Origin: Leishmania donovani
Lineage: Eukaryota > Euglenozoa > Kinetoplastea > Trypanosomatida > Trypanosomatidae
Assembly: GCF_000227135.1 (NCBI RefSeq)
Contig: NC_018254.1
Span: forward strand, 246,381 to 310,380
Direction of reading: 5' to 3'
Length of the DNA: 64,000 nucleotides
Under the pieces are notes generated by a model. It did no database searches and was not told where the DNA came from. It was given only the letters and a program-made list of their open reading frames with translations. This document shows positions 1 through 10,078 of the stretch, piece after piece. Position 1 is the stretch's first letter. Each line of letters starts with the position of its first letter. Position numbers and translations under genes: made by a program.

Positions 1-263
1 TGCCCTCCTTGCTGCGCCGTGCGTCGGGCAGTCGAAATATGTTTGCCAACACCCCAGAAAATCAGACACTCACCTTTACGAGTGCCCGTCATCTCGTGGG
101 CGAGTTCACACCAGACGAAAGCGGCGACGTTTTGCGGTCTCGCGAGGGAGAGGGGGAGGCGGCGCTACCAGCGTGCTGGATCAGCTTTGACGGTGTGTCC
201 ACCGCGCTCCTGTTTGCAGACGCGCCGCAGTCTGTCTGGGTGCCGTACAGGATCGGCGGTTAG
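1..263 (+). CDS. 3' end of an unknown protein gene (5' end outside window)
   Basis: An open frame enters from the left edge (codons in phase from base 3) and stops at TAG 261-263, leaving about 86 C-terminal residues. No ATG in the frame gives a convincing start, so I read it as the tail of a longer gene. The visible part has a mixed hydrophobic and polar composition typical of a folded domain, with a short hydrophobic strand-like stretch near the end (residues such as TALLFADAP) and a C-terminal Gly-Gly. It shows no motif that I recognise. Its strand agrees with all genes up to 58.5 kb, so it probably belongs to the same polycistron. It could be a chance open frame, but the GC-rich third positions and the abrupt change to T-rich non-coding sequence after the stop favour a real gene end. 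Confidence 0.55.
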   Translation, partial: PSLLRRASGSRNMFANTPENQTLTFTSARHLVGEFTPDESGDVLRSREGEGEAALPACWISFDGVSTALLFADAPQSVWVPYRIGG

Positions 264-1992
264 TTGTACGCAACGATGGCGCCAGCGCCACGCTCCTCGT
301 CCTTTTCGATTTTTTTTTTGTCTTTCGTTGCCTGTCTGTATGCTGCCCGCTGAATCGCGTCCCCCTTCGTCTCCAGACCTTTTTTTTATTTTTCTGATGA
401 CTTGTCATGCTGGGGTCACTGCTGGGGTGCCGCAAGCAGTTGTTTGGGGATGAGGGGCACCGAGGTGGATCCTCTGAACCTCTTTCTGCGTCTATGTTGC
501 CTCCATGTTGTCTCTCGCTTGTTCGTTGCTGTTGTTTGCGCTCACGCAGGCAACCCCTCGTCCGCCCCCGCCCCACCCAAATCTCCACGCACATTTAGAA
601 ACCACCCCCTCCTGTGCACGTGTTTGCGTGTGTGGCTCGTGTGCTCTCTTGCCCGGTTCGTCCTTGCTTCATACCGCGCACACGTGTTCTCTTCCATTGT
701 AGCCCTTCATGATTCTCCGCCTCAACTCCGCCGACTCCCATCGAGTTTCGCTCTCTCGCATGCACCTAAACGCCTTTTTTTTTGGTTATGAACGCATCCG
801 TTCGCGCCTGCCTGTCGGTGCATCTGGTGCTCTCTGGCCCGGTGACGGAGCGAGCGGCGGAGAGCACATCAAGTACATAGACTCATAGAACTTTGCCTGC
901 ATGCCGTTCTCGTTAAGAACGACGACTCTCCCCCCACCACCCCCGATGCCTCTCATCCGTATCGCGTCCATCACAGGAGCCTTTTTGCATGTCTGTTGCA
1001 CCCGCTGCTTGCACGCATTTTTTAGACTCTCCATTTTTTCGTGTGCTTTTCGCTCGGCGTGTGCGGTGCGATTCCACTCAAAAGGAGCGCAAAGAAGAGT
1101 GCTGCTGCTGTTGCTGCTGCCGCCCTTCTCCTCCTCCTTCACGGGCGCCACCTTTTGCCCCCGGTGTTCTCCTTCCCACTTTCTCCCTTATGCTTTTTCA
1201 CCGTCTCGCAAAAAAGTGATTATTCCTTTTTTGGGGGGGGGGGCATCACTCGCCGGTCTGTGTCGCTCTTTCCGCTTACTTCCTTTTTGCCCACCCCCCA
1301 CAGCGATGCGCGGGCGGAGGAGGCAACCTGCACGTACATCACAATTAGCTTCGGTCGCTCACAACGGCGCCGTGTGTTGCGTGCGCTCGCCCAAACCGAC
1401 AGAGAAACCGACCTGCAGAGACACATGCCAGCACTCGCGTGCAGCTTGAACACAAGGGCACACATACATGCATCCGTACGTAATGGCGGGGCCGTGTGCT
1501 GACGCCTGGTTCCCCGAACACGGAACATACACAGCTTCCCGCCCGTCCTCCTGCGCTTTCTACATCATTCTTGTGTTGAGACACGTGCGCATGTGTAGGT
1601 GTTTATGTGTGTTTTGACTTCCAGTCGCTCTGTGTGCTGGACGTGAGCGTGCACGTGGGACACCGCATAAGAAGGATAGAAAAAGCACAGACTCCTCTTG
1701 TCTGGACCGTTGTTCAGCTCGTGGTGCATTCTTTTTTTTTTTTGCTTTATGTTCTCTCTTTTTTTCTTCTGCTCCCCTTCTTTAGCACGGCTGTCCTTGC
1801 TACTGTACTCATCCCTCTGTAGGCCTTTATCTCCTATCCCTCCCCCCTGAACCCACCCCCCAATGCCAGCGCCTCTTTGCCGAAGCAGGCGTTCTCACTT
1901 GATTGTTTCCTCTTCCCCCCCCTCTCTCCCGCGCTTCTTTGTGGCCTCGCACACTCTCTCGCTTGGATCCTCGGTATGAAATCACCTGCATG

Positions 1993-2010
1993 CACACACA
2001 CACACACACA
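1993..2010. repeat. (CA)n microsatellite
   Basis: Nine CA units in the 5' flank of the MCU gene. Confidence 0.93.
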
Positions 2011-2668
2011 CGCACATATATGGGGGCCGGTACACCTCTTGTTATTCGACCAGAGAGTATACATGCGTGTGGCGCTCGTCGTGTGAGTCGACTGTGGGCG
2101 TGCCGGCACCTCACGGTGCCGTTTATCTTCCGTTGTTGTTGTTTTCGCCTTGCTCAAACCCTTACGAGCGCAGTTGCTTCTGCTACAGAGCAGGCATCAC
2201 TCCCAGCCATGTGTTCCTGCGGCCACAGCGTCGCACTTGCATGTGTGAGCTCGACAGGCGCACAACGTGTCGCAGAGATCCCCATCATGTGCTGTAAGCC
2301 GAGTAGGGCGACACCAAAACCCCCGCCCCCGCACCGTTTGCTCTCTCGATCTCCCCGACATCTTTGCCTCATGCGGTGTAGTTCGAATCGAACACCTCTT
2401 CGGGTTAACAGAAGAAGGCGTACGCGTGCACTGCTCAACCTGTGCAACACCCTCACCCAGCAACAACCACACCCTTTCCTCACCTGTTCTCCTCTCCTTT
2501 CGTTCTCTGGTGCAGTCGCGCCATTACACGCGGAGAGCTGTGGCAGCCGCCGCCCCCCCCCCTCCTCCTCTCCTCCTCCTCTTCCACCTATTCTTCCGCA
2601 TTCTCGATAAACTCAGCATTGCTGCCGTCGCCACTTCTTTTGAATGGTGCGGGATGCCAGTGGTATTC

Positions 2669-2699
2669 TTCTCTGTCTCCTGCTCTTGTTTTGGTTGAG
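2669..2699 (+). promoter_or_regulatory. Predicted spliced-leader acceptor for the MCU-family gene
   Basis: A pyrimidine-rich run (T/C with few G) ends at an AG at 2698-2699, 69 bases before the ATG at 2768. An alternative acceptor follows the long CCT tract near 2611. Confidence 0.45.
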
Positions 2700-2767
2700 A
2701 AACCCGAGGACGTACAATACTAAGGTCTTGGAGGATAGAAGGCCACCAGGCGGGGAGGAGGTGCTTC

Positions 2768-3727
2768 ATGCAACCGGTGAGTGGCACGATATTCCGGCGC
2801 AGCGGCGGGCTGCTGCCGAGTGCGCAATCGACCTCTACTCTGTCACACTGGCGCCGTCGTCTCAGCACACTCGGTCGCAGATTCGCCACAGCACGCGCGG
2901 CCCACGCATCGGCTCCGACGTCGTCAGCCCTGTCGGCACACGACTTTGCCGCCATCACCCCGCTTCTTCTTCTGCGTCAAATGCTGCAGCAGCACACCCA
3001 GCTTGACGGTATCGACTTGGGTGCGCAGCTCCACCCCGGCAAACAACACATCGTCATTTCTCGCACCAAGTTTTGCCATTTCTGCGCTGCTTCGCACGTC
3101 GAGGACCCGGACGCCGCCCTGGCGGATTTGGAAGCGGCGGGCGTGGTGGTGGTGCTGGACGGCGGAAGCATGGTTCACCTGAGGCCGGTGCTGTACCTTG
3201 AAACTCTGGAGATGATCTGCAACGTAGCGAGGCCGTCAAGCAGCGGCAACGAGACGTCTGAGACGAACTCTAAGCCGTCAGTGGCGGTCCGCAGCTTCAT
3301 GGTGGAGGAAGCAGAGCGTCGTGTCGCGACGCTGACCGAGAGGGAGAAGGCGATGCGAAATCGACTGCAGCCCGCCATCGCGCGAGCAGCTCGCTGGCGG
3401 CGCACAGTGTGGGGTGCTGCGCTGCTCTACGCCGGCGCTCAGCTCGCCATTATCTCCCGTCTCACCTACTTTGACCTAGACTGGGACATCATGGAGCCCG
3501 TCTCGTACATGATTACGGTTGCAAATACGCTTTTCTTTTTTCTGTACTACCTGCGCTTCAACGAAGAGCACTCCTATACCGCCTTTGATCAGCGATTCCT
3601 ACCTCGAAAAGTGCGCCAGTACGCTCCCAGGGACTTCGACTGGGCGGCGTACGCGGACGTGTGCCAGCAGCTCGTTGAGGAGCGCGCGATGCTAGATTCC
3701 ATGTCGAAGTGGAGCGCGAAGCACTGA
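2768..3727 (+). CDS. Mitochondrial calcium uniporter (MCU) family pore subunit
   Basis: This 319-residue protein is an MCU-family subunit, which forms the Ca2+ channel of the inner mitochondrial membrane. Seen: an N-terminal region rich in Arg, Ser and Ala without acidic residues (a presequence-like stretch to about residue 55); a soluble domain to about 190; a charged coiled-coil-like segment (about 175-210); a first membrane span at about 214-234; then W239 followed directly by D240-I-M-E243-P, the WDxxEP selectivity-filter signature with the classical DIME wording; and a second span of aromatic and aliphatic residues to about 264, ending with a charged C-terminal tail. The family is known to have several paralogues in trypanosomatids (MCU, MCUb, MCUc, MCUd) that form a hetero-oligomer; the intact DxxE acids suggest a conducting subunit, but I cannot say which paralogue. 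The ATG at 2768 is preceded by a good splice acceptor. Confidence 0.9.
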   Translation: MQPVSGTIFRRSGGLLPSAQSTSTLSHWRRRLSTLGRRFATARAAHASAPTSSALSAHDFAAITPLLLLRQMLQQHTQLDGIDLGAQLHPGKQHIVISRTKFCHFCAASHVEDPDAALADLEAAGVVVVLDGGSMVHLRPVLYLETLEMICNVARPSSSGNETSETNSKPSVAVRSFMVEEAERRVATLTEREKAMRNRLQPAIARAARWRRTVWGAALLYAGAQLAIISRLTYFDLDWDIMEPVSYMITVANTLFFFLYYLRFNEEHSYTAFDQRFLPRKVRQYAPRDFDWAAYADVCQQLVEERAMLDSMSKWSAKH

Positions 3728-5465
3728 TGCATCGACACAAAAACGAGAAGACATGCTAGTGGCGAGCCATTCCACTAGTCGAAGTTGTAGGGTTTAAAGA
3801 ATGTCTACTGTGTGCGTATGAGAGCACGCCCTTCAAGATGCTGGCCTCCCGCACTCTGTGTGCCATGCGCACGGATGTTTCTATGAGGAACTCGCGATGC
3901 AGAGCCTGTGAACCTAATCTTTTTTTCTTTTTTTTTTTTCGTGGCACCCCTCCCCTCTCCCCGACGGTAGCGTTGAGCCGTAGTGCGCGAGTGTGTGCGT
4001 CTGACTATTGTGACCACTTTTGCCTGCTCGAAGGGATTCTCGACGCCTGTGTGCTCTCGCTGCCGCACGTGCTCGCATGCCCTTCCAAGGCTCATGTGTC
4101 CCTTTATTCGAGTAAACGCGAGAGTGAGCCGAGTTGGTAGAGAGGCACAACGAGATGCGACGACGGCCTCTCTTTCACGCTGGCTTCTCTCTCGGTGAGA
4201 CTTTCCCTGTGCAAGCGCGCGTGTGTGGCGGTCGTGGAGATGGATCTCTGCGCTCTTGCACACACAGGCACACACGCACGCCGTATACGCGCCTTTGCAT
4301 GCGCACAAAGCCACCTTCTCCGTGCCTCTCCATCCTCTCTTCCCCACAATCGCAGCCGTCCGCAGACGGCCCTCTGCGCTTCTTTTCCTTTGTGGCGTAG
4401 ACGCTGCATCGAGCTTTCTGCCTCATTTCTCAACCTTTGCTTACCCATCGTCGGCCCTACGCACGCACCTTCATATTGATGCCATCACGACAGTCCCCGT
4501 CCTTCAAGACTTCTGGAACCTGCTACACACGCGTCAAGGTGTTCATCGTCTGGCTTCGTGTGTCAGCGTGGGTGCACCTCTCTCGGTAGGCGTCTTTGCC
4601 TCCTGTCATCGTATTTTCGTGAGGGCAACGGGGCGCAGCAGCTACGCTGGCGCTCACCGCCCTCTCCCTCTTGCCATACCTGCCCAACTTTCCCTGCGCA
4701 GCTCTTCACATCGCGCGCGCCTCCACCACCGTCGCTGCGTTTCGTGAGTGTGTCATGACTCACGACACTGTCCTGCACACGTGACGCAACGAAAGAAGAA
4801 GCGGACAAAGCCCTGCCTTGGTTAGCAATACTCATACTTCGATATCTACATCCACTCACGCGCGCACCGAGGTGGTCCATCCGTCGGTACTGTGAGGGCG
4901 ATCGAGTCAACGCCGGCTTTGGTTCGGAACCTCTCCCTTTGTGCGGCAGAGGATGTGTTCTTCTTGCCCTTCTTTTCTGCTGTTTATCTGATCTCCTTTG
5001 TCGTGCATATACATACGTGTTGCTTCTCGGTTTGTGTTTGCTTGTTTCTTCGCTTCGCCGCTGCCGCCGCCACCGTCTCTCACTGTCTGTGCCTGTGTCT
5101 GTGTATATTACCTTTTCTGTTAGCGCCGCCGACTTCTCGTGCTTCCCTGTCGGGGCGCTTCTTCTTCGGCAGCTCGTTCTTCACGGGACATTGGGAAGGA
5201 TACATACTCCACGCCGTCTTGCCCGCTGAGCTCTGTCTGGGTCAATCCTCTATCCGCGGCGTAGCAGGCAGGCCCTCCCCCTCCCTTTCTCCTCTTTGTG
5301 TGTGTGCGTATGGGCGTGTGGGTGCAGGCATCTGTGTTCGTGCTCCTCGTTACGTCTTTTCTATCTGTTTCTGTCTCTCTCGTTTTCCGCGTCTACCTCA
5401 GCGGCCCATTCTTGTGGCGGCCTCCTTCTTTTTCTTTTTTTTTCGCCTGCTTTTTCTTTTCTTGC

Positions 5466-5491
5466 GTGTGTGTGTGTGTGTGTGTGTGTGT
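5466..5491. repeat. (TG)n microsatellite
   Basis: Thirteen consecutive GT units in the 5' flank of the MATE gene. Confidence 0.95.
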
Positions 5492-5744
5492 TGCTGCGCT
5501 CCGTTTTGTGTCGTGCAGCTCGCCACGCGGCCGACTCGGCCGTTGTCGAGCATTCGTTGTCCTCCCCCTTACTCTGTTTTCTTTTTTGACTCCTTTGGCT
5601 CTGGTGTGGAACGCCCACCACTCGTTTGGTGGTCCGTGTCTTTTCTCTGTCTCTCGCAGCCCCTATACACAAGCTGACGTCCTCACAAGACACGTCCGTC
5701 CTTCACTACGTGTGTCACGTGTTGTTCACGGGTGCACTGTCGCT

Positions 5745-5803
5745 GCTGGTCTTCCCTCTCGCTCCCTCTCGCCTTGTCATCTCTGGAACCTTTGTTTGCC
5801 AAG
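5745..5803 (+). promoter_or_regulatory. Predicted spliced-leader acceptor for the MATE gene
   Basis: A CT-rich tract leads to AG at 5802-5803, about 150 bases before the ATG at 5954. A second good candidate is the tract ending in AG at 5658-5659. Confidence 0.4.
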
Positions 5804-5953
5804 CTGAGAATCACAAGTTAGTGGCGCTAACTCACCACCCCGTTTGTGGGCACACGGTCAGACACATCCTCAGAGAGTTGCCCAGTAAGCGGAGAAGCGA
5901 AGCGGAAATCGAAAAAAAAAAACGGATAGGAAATTGGCGTGCTACTCGCGGCC

Positions 5954-8608
5954 ATGAGCCATCCGAGTTTACCAAGCACGCGGCGGATGACCCGGGAGCG
6001 TGCTGATGCTTCAGTGCGCACACCCTCCATTGGCCACGGAGGTGCCGCGCCCGTGTTGGTTTTCGACGCTCCACAGGTGCGCGAGAGCTGTGTGAAGCAA
6101 CGCCACTACGGCACGATGCAGGGCAGCAGCAACGTTATGGTGCGGTCCTCCTCGATGCCCGAGCGCTCCTCGCGTATGGCGTACGTTCGCAAACATTCAC
6201 GGCAGCTTACCGTTGGCCAGCAATCGGCTCGACTCGCCGAGAAAGCGAAGAGGAACTACTTCCACGGTAGCTTCACCTCGGCGCACGGGTCCGTCTTCAC
6301 CGTACCCAACAAAGCGCAGCAGATGGCAACGAATCGGCCGTCGCGTGCGCCGCTAATGGCGTATTCGTCGGTGTCTCGAAGCACGCTGGCTGCACGACGG
6401 CGACCAACCCCTATCTCTCTTGACGTCTCCCCAGCCGTGTCGGCCATCAAGAAGACCGCCACATCCCCCATAAAAGCTGGTTCGAGTTCGCATGAGGGCA
6501 ATGACACGGACACATCGTTGACGATAAGGGAGCCGAACTTCCTAGACGGGTCGATTGTTCTGCCACGTCGTGCTGTGAGCGCAGACGCCCGCCTTGGCGG
6601 GCATCACAGCTTGGACATGAGTACCTCCATCAGCAAGTTGCGGCTTTCCATCAGTGGTGCCGACCTATCGGCGTCGCAGCTGAGCGAGATGACGTTCCGT
6701 GACTCGTCGCCAGACTTCTTGGCGGTGCAGCTCATGCGCGACCACAGCGCCAAACAGAAGCAGAAGCAGTTGCTGTCCCCCACGACGATCTCGCGCGCCG
6801 TGCGAGCGTTGCGCGCCTTCGAGGAACGAAAAATGCGCTTTGGGGGCGGCGCCCACTCAAATGCGCGAGACGTCAATAACGCCGACGATGTTGTTTCCGC
6901 TCTCGACCGCACACCGTCGGCGCAGGCAGTGAAGAAGAGCGAGACGCCACTCATACCGGCAGTAGCGCGTTGTGTGCGCATCAAACCCGATGCGGAGGGG
7001 AATGTGGCCGAGGAGGCTATCGCCGGTTTCGAAGAGGACGAGGATGAGAGCTTCGAGTCTGGGGACAGCTTCTCCTGGTTTGGTGCAACGATGGACCTCC
7101 TCTACCTTGCCGTGCCAGCAGCTGTATCTATTTGCTTCACTTTCTCGATGTCCGTTGTGCCGCTGTCCTTCGTCGGTAGGTACCTTGGTCCACGTCAGCT
7201 CACCGGCGCGTCGGTGGGCTACTTTCTCCTTAGCATCCTGATCACCTACCCGACAATTGGGCTGACCTTTGCGCTCGACACGCTGTGCTCGCACGAGTAC
7301 GGGCGAAACCCGTTGAGCCCTGAGATGGGGCTGGTGCTGCAGCGCGGAGCTCTCATCAACCTCATCATTTTGATCCCGCTCTGCGTCTGTATCTACACCC
7401 TCGACAGCATTCTTGTGCCTCTCTACGGCAAGGTACTGGCGGAGGAGGCGGAGGAGTTTCTCCTCTACTCCCCGCTCTATCTCATTCCGATGGTGCTGTT
7501 CATTTCCATGAACAAATTCCTCAACAACCAGATGCAGCCCCACATTCCGATGATCGCGCTGACTGCCGGCGTCATTCTTACGCCGTTTCTGCAGCTAAAG
7601 CTGACGCCGATGGGGGTGCGCTACACAATGCTCGGGATGGCCATCACGGCGTGGTTTCAGCTGGCGATTGTAACGGTTATCACCGTCTTCAAACGTGAGA
7701 CGCGCATCACGCTAGGGAAGTGGCGCATCGCAGAAGCGCTGGACTGGACAGACGTCAAGGAGTACATGAAGCTAGCCGTCCCCAGCGCCATCTTTGTGGC
7801 CGCCGAAGCGTCGTCTTTCGACGTCACGGTGCTCATGTGTGCCCGCTTCGGTGAGGTAGACGGTGCTGCCTGGTCCGGCATTATGAACTGCCTCTTCATC
7901 TTCGCCTCCTTTCCGGGTGGCCTCAGCGCCAGTGCATGTGCCAACATTGGCCGCTGCATCGGTGCCTACGAGCCGGCCAGCGCGAAGCGTTTTGTGCGTG
8001 TTTCGATCCTCATCACTTTTGTTGTCGGCCTTGTCGACTCCGCGCTGTTGGTGGCCTTCTTTGACCGGCTCATGTCGTTCTTCGGCACCGAAGGCACGAC
8101 GCTAGAGCTGGCGCGCGAGGTGCTCTACCTCCTTCCCATCCTCCACGTGTGCGACGCAGTGCAGTTCACCTTTCAGGGCATCTTCAGCGGCATGGGGAAA
8201 AACTACATCGGCGCATTGATTCTCCTGACGAGCCTGTGGGGGGTTGGTGTCCCACTTGCTTTCCTTCTCGGTGAATACCTCGGCTACCGCACGTTCGGCG
8301 TCTGTGTGGGTATCACGATTGGCTTGTGCATCGAGGCGCCCGTGATGGTGTACTCGGCGTCCACGACGAACTACGTAGCCGTGTGCGAGAAATTCATGGA
8401 GGACGAAGAGGACGAAGAGACAGGGGAGTCGGAGGAGAGCGAAGAGTACGACGACGAGTACGTCGAGGAGGTGATGCGGCGCTCTGGCATATCCATTAAC
8501 AGTGCGGAGCTGACGGAGGGCAACCTAGAGCACTATCGCAAGCTTCTGCCGCCCCGTCGCTGTGGCCGTCCGCGGCGGGTTGTAGAGTACCAGGACGAGG
8601 ACGACTAA
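5954..8608 (+). CDS. MATE family multidrug/toxin extrusion transporter with long N-terminal extension
   Basis: An 884-residue membrane transporter of the MATE (multi-antimicrobial extrusion) family, whose members export organic cations and other compounds in exchange for H+ or Na+. From about residue 377 there are about twelve hydrophobic spans in two halves; the second half starts near residue 605 with a typical YMKLAVPSA stretch, repeating the first-half start (LYLAVPAAVS). This matches the internal pseudo-symmetry of the family. The first ~375 residues are hydrophilic, rich in Ser, Arg and Thr, and are absent from standard MATE proteins of about 450-550 residues. After the last span comes a very acidic tail (about 814-845, mostly Glu and Asp) and a basic end. 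The start used is the ATG at 5954; a longer frame begins only at a GTG codon. The substrate cannot be told from sequence. Membrane location (plasma membrane or acidic organelle) is open. Confidence 0.92.
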   Translation: MSHPSLPSTRRMTRERADASVRTPSIGHGGAAPVLVFDAPQVRESCVKQRHYGTMQGSSNVMVRSSSMPERSSRMAYVRKHSRQLTVGQQSARLAEKAKRNYFHGSFTSAHGSVFTVPNKAQQMATNRPSRAPLMAYSSVSRSTLAARRRPTPISLDVSPAVSAIKKTATSPIKAGSSSHEGNDTDTSLTIREPNFLDGSIVLPRRAVSADARLGGHHSLDMSTSISKLRLSISGADLSASQLSEMTFRDSSPDFLAVQLMRDHSAKQKQKQLLSPTTISRAVRALRAFEERKMRFGGGAHSNARDVNNADDVVSALDRTPSAQAVKKSETPLIPAVARCVRIKPDAEGNVAEEAIAGFEEDEDESFESGDSFSWFGATMDLLYLAVPAAVSICFTFSMSVVPLSFVGRYLGPRQLTGASVGYFLLSILITYPTIGLTFALDTLCSHEYGRNPLSPEMGLVLQRGALINLIILIPLCVCIYTLDSILVPLYGKVLAEEAEEFLLYSPLYLIPMVLFISMNKFLNNQMQPHIPMIALTAGVILTPFLQLKLTPMGVRYTMLGMAITAWFQLAIVTVITVFKRETRITLGKWRIAEALDWTDVKEYMKLAVPSAIFVAAEASSFDVTVLMCARFGEVDGAAWSGIMNCLFIFASFPGGLSASACANIGRCIGAYEPASAKRFVRVSILITFVVGLVDSALLVAFFDRLMSFFGTEGTTLELAREVLYLLPILHVCDAVQFTFQGIFSGMGKNYIGALILLTSLWGVGVPLAFLLGEYLGYRTFGVCVGITIGLCIEAPVMVYSASTTNYVAVCEKFMEDEEDEETGESEESEEYDDEYVEEVMRRSGISINSAELTEGNLEHYRKLLPPRRCGRPRRVVEYQDEDD

Positions 8609-9666
8609 CCATGCCAACGAGCGCCGTGACGGGTCAAATCGGCAGCGCCAACACCTCACCCCCGCAGCTCTCCTTCGCCCCTGTGCATTTTGGGTACCCT
8701 CTCTTTCATCCGAGCAGTGCCTACGAAGCCTTGTTTTGAACTTGTCGAGGTATCCCGTTGTTTCGCTTTTCTCTCGTTCACGCTTGGAGGGCAGGCGGGT
8801 TGGCGCAGCGGAGTCGCCCTCTCTGTTGAGGCGACGGAGAGTTGTTTTTGCATGGAAAGGGGAAGGGGAAGGGGGAGAATGATGCGCCGCTCGTGCGTGC
8901 ATGAGCGTGCGTGCGCCAAGCTTGCCGCTCGATGTGGTTGGCATTACGGCGTGCGCTTGTGTGCTGGGGTCGTCGATGCCGTGTCTTCACGTGGTGTCTT
9001 CGTATTTCTCTTCGGCTTCTTTGCGTGGGTTCCTCCCGTCATGTGCTGCGTGGATGAGCGCGTGCGTTTCTGCGCTACGTAGCTCTTGGTGGGGTTTTTC
9101 TTTTTTTGGGGGAGGGGGAGGTCCTCTTGTATAGGGGTGAGTGCGCGTGCAGTTGAGGGGGGCGCCTTACTCGTCGAATGCGGCGTTGCCGCGTGCCCAG
9201 TTGAATGAGCTTCTTTCTCTCGCCGGTTGCTCCTCACGTGCTTGCTCACTTACGGTCCTTCTCTCTAACACTTGTGAAGGGGAAAGGAGCCTCTGTGTAT
9301 GTGTGTGTCGTGCATTTGGGCCTCGCTGGTCGGTGTTGCGGGCTCTTGCTTCTCGCAGGTATGTGTAACGGCGCGTGTCTGCCGTCCGCTCTGGCTGTGC
9401 GTACGAAACGTGTCCAGTGCACATCCTTTTTTTTTTTTGGATAGGGGGTGGTTGGAAGTAGGCGGCATCATCGCTCCGTCTTTGGCATTCCCATTGAAAA
9501 AATTGTGCTCCTCCTCCTCCATCATGATGTCCGTCTGCGCAAGCGTAGACGTGCGAGGTGGCGTCTTCGCTCTCTAAGAAAGAAGAGCACCGAGCACACA
9601 GGGGCAACGTGAACAACCAATAAGACAGCTGGATGAGCCTCTCACTCGACGCCCAAGGAAAAACGC

Positions 9667-9668
<2 letters not shown>

Positions 9669-9700
<32 letters not shown>
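9669..9700. repeat. (CA)16 microsatellite
   Basis: Sixteen consecutive CA units, a probable length-polymorphic locus between the MATE and LRR genes. Confidence 0.97.
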
Positions 9701-9702
<2 letters not shown>

Positions 9703-10040
9703 GGTGAGGGTGGAGGCGGAGTAGCACAGAAACCAACGCAAAAAGAAAATCCATGACCACAGGTGCACAACGCGCAACGCAAGGAGTTGTCTGGCCTGCC
9801 TTGAGGAGGTCCATAGCGCTATGCTCGTTTGTTCATGTGCGCCCCGTTTTCGCCAAGCACGTTCCGGGCGCAGGTGTAGACCACGACGCAACCCCACTCT
9901 TCAGCAGTTTCGCTTCGATCTCGCCATTGAACACCGCCAATCAGGTGCATGTGTGTGTGCGTGTCTTTACGACCGTCACTGCACACGTGTATATGCCGTC
10001 CCTCTCTTCTTGCTCCGCCCCTCACGTGCGGTTCCGCCCT

Positions 10041-10076
10041 CGCTTCTCCCTTATTTTTTCTTGCATCTCTCCGTAG
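10041..10076 (+). promoter_or_regulatory. Predicted spliced-leader acceptor for the LRR gene
   Basis: A strong pyrimidine tract ends in TAG at 10074-10076, only two bases before the ATG at 10079. Use of this AG would leave a very short 5' UTR after the spliced leader. It also argues against the longer upstream frame. Confidence 0.5.
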
Positions 10077-10078
10077 TA

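Larger units (their letters stand above)
264..2767. other. Intergenic: 3' UTR and trans-splicing region, no gene seen
   Basis: About 2.5 kb of pyrimidine-rich sequence with poly-T runs, an 11-base G run near 1233-1243 and a CA repeat at 1993-2010. Open frames on both strands here translate into Ser/Pro/Leu/Cys-rich low-complexity sequence and resemble no family. It should hold the 3' UTR of the truncated gene and the polyadenylation and splice signals for the MCU gene. Confidence 0.7.
3728..5953. other. Intergenic, no gene seen
   Basis: 2.2 kb of T- and C-rich sequence, with a poly-T block at about 3918-3941, a TG dinucleotide run at 5466-5491 and long pyrimidine tracts from 4900 on. Open frames such as 4892-5677 (+) are Cys/Val/Phe/Leu repeats produced by GT- and T-rich DNA and are not credible proteins. 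Confidence 0.7.
8609..10078. other. Intergenic, no gene seen
   Basis: 1.5 kb of GT- and T-rich sequence with a CA microsatellite at 9669-9700. Short open frames on both strands lack any recognisable domain. Confidence 0.7.

Noticed and set aside
1903..2610. 235-codon frame upstream of the MCU gene
   Set aside because: His/Thr repeats from the CA microsatellite and Pro/Ser runs from pyrimidine tracts; no protein-like core.
4892..5677. 261-codon frame upstream of the MATE gene
   Set aside because: Translation of T-, GT- and C-rich intergenic DNA (runs of Val/Cys and Phe); typical of splice-region sequence.
9821..10078. N-terminal extension of the LRR protein by 86 codons
   Set aside because: A strong splice acceptor lies at its end, so these codons would be removed from the mature mRNA.
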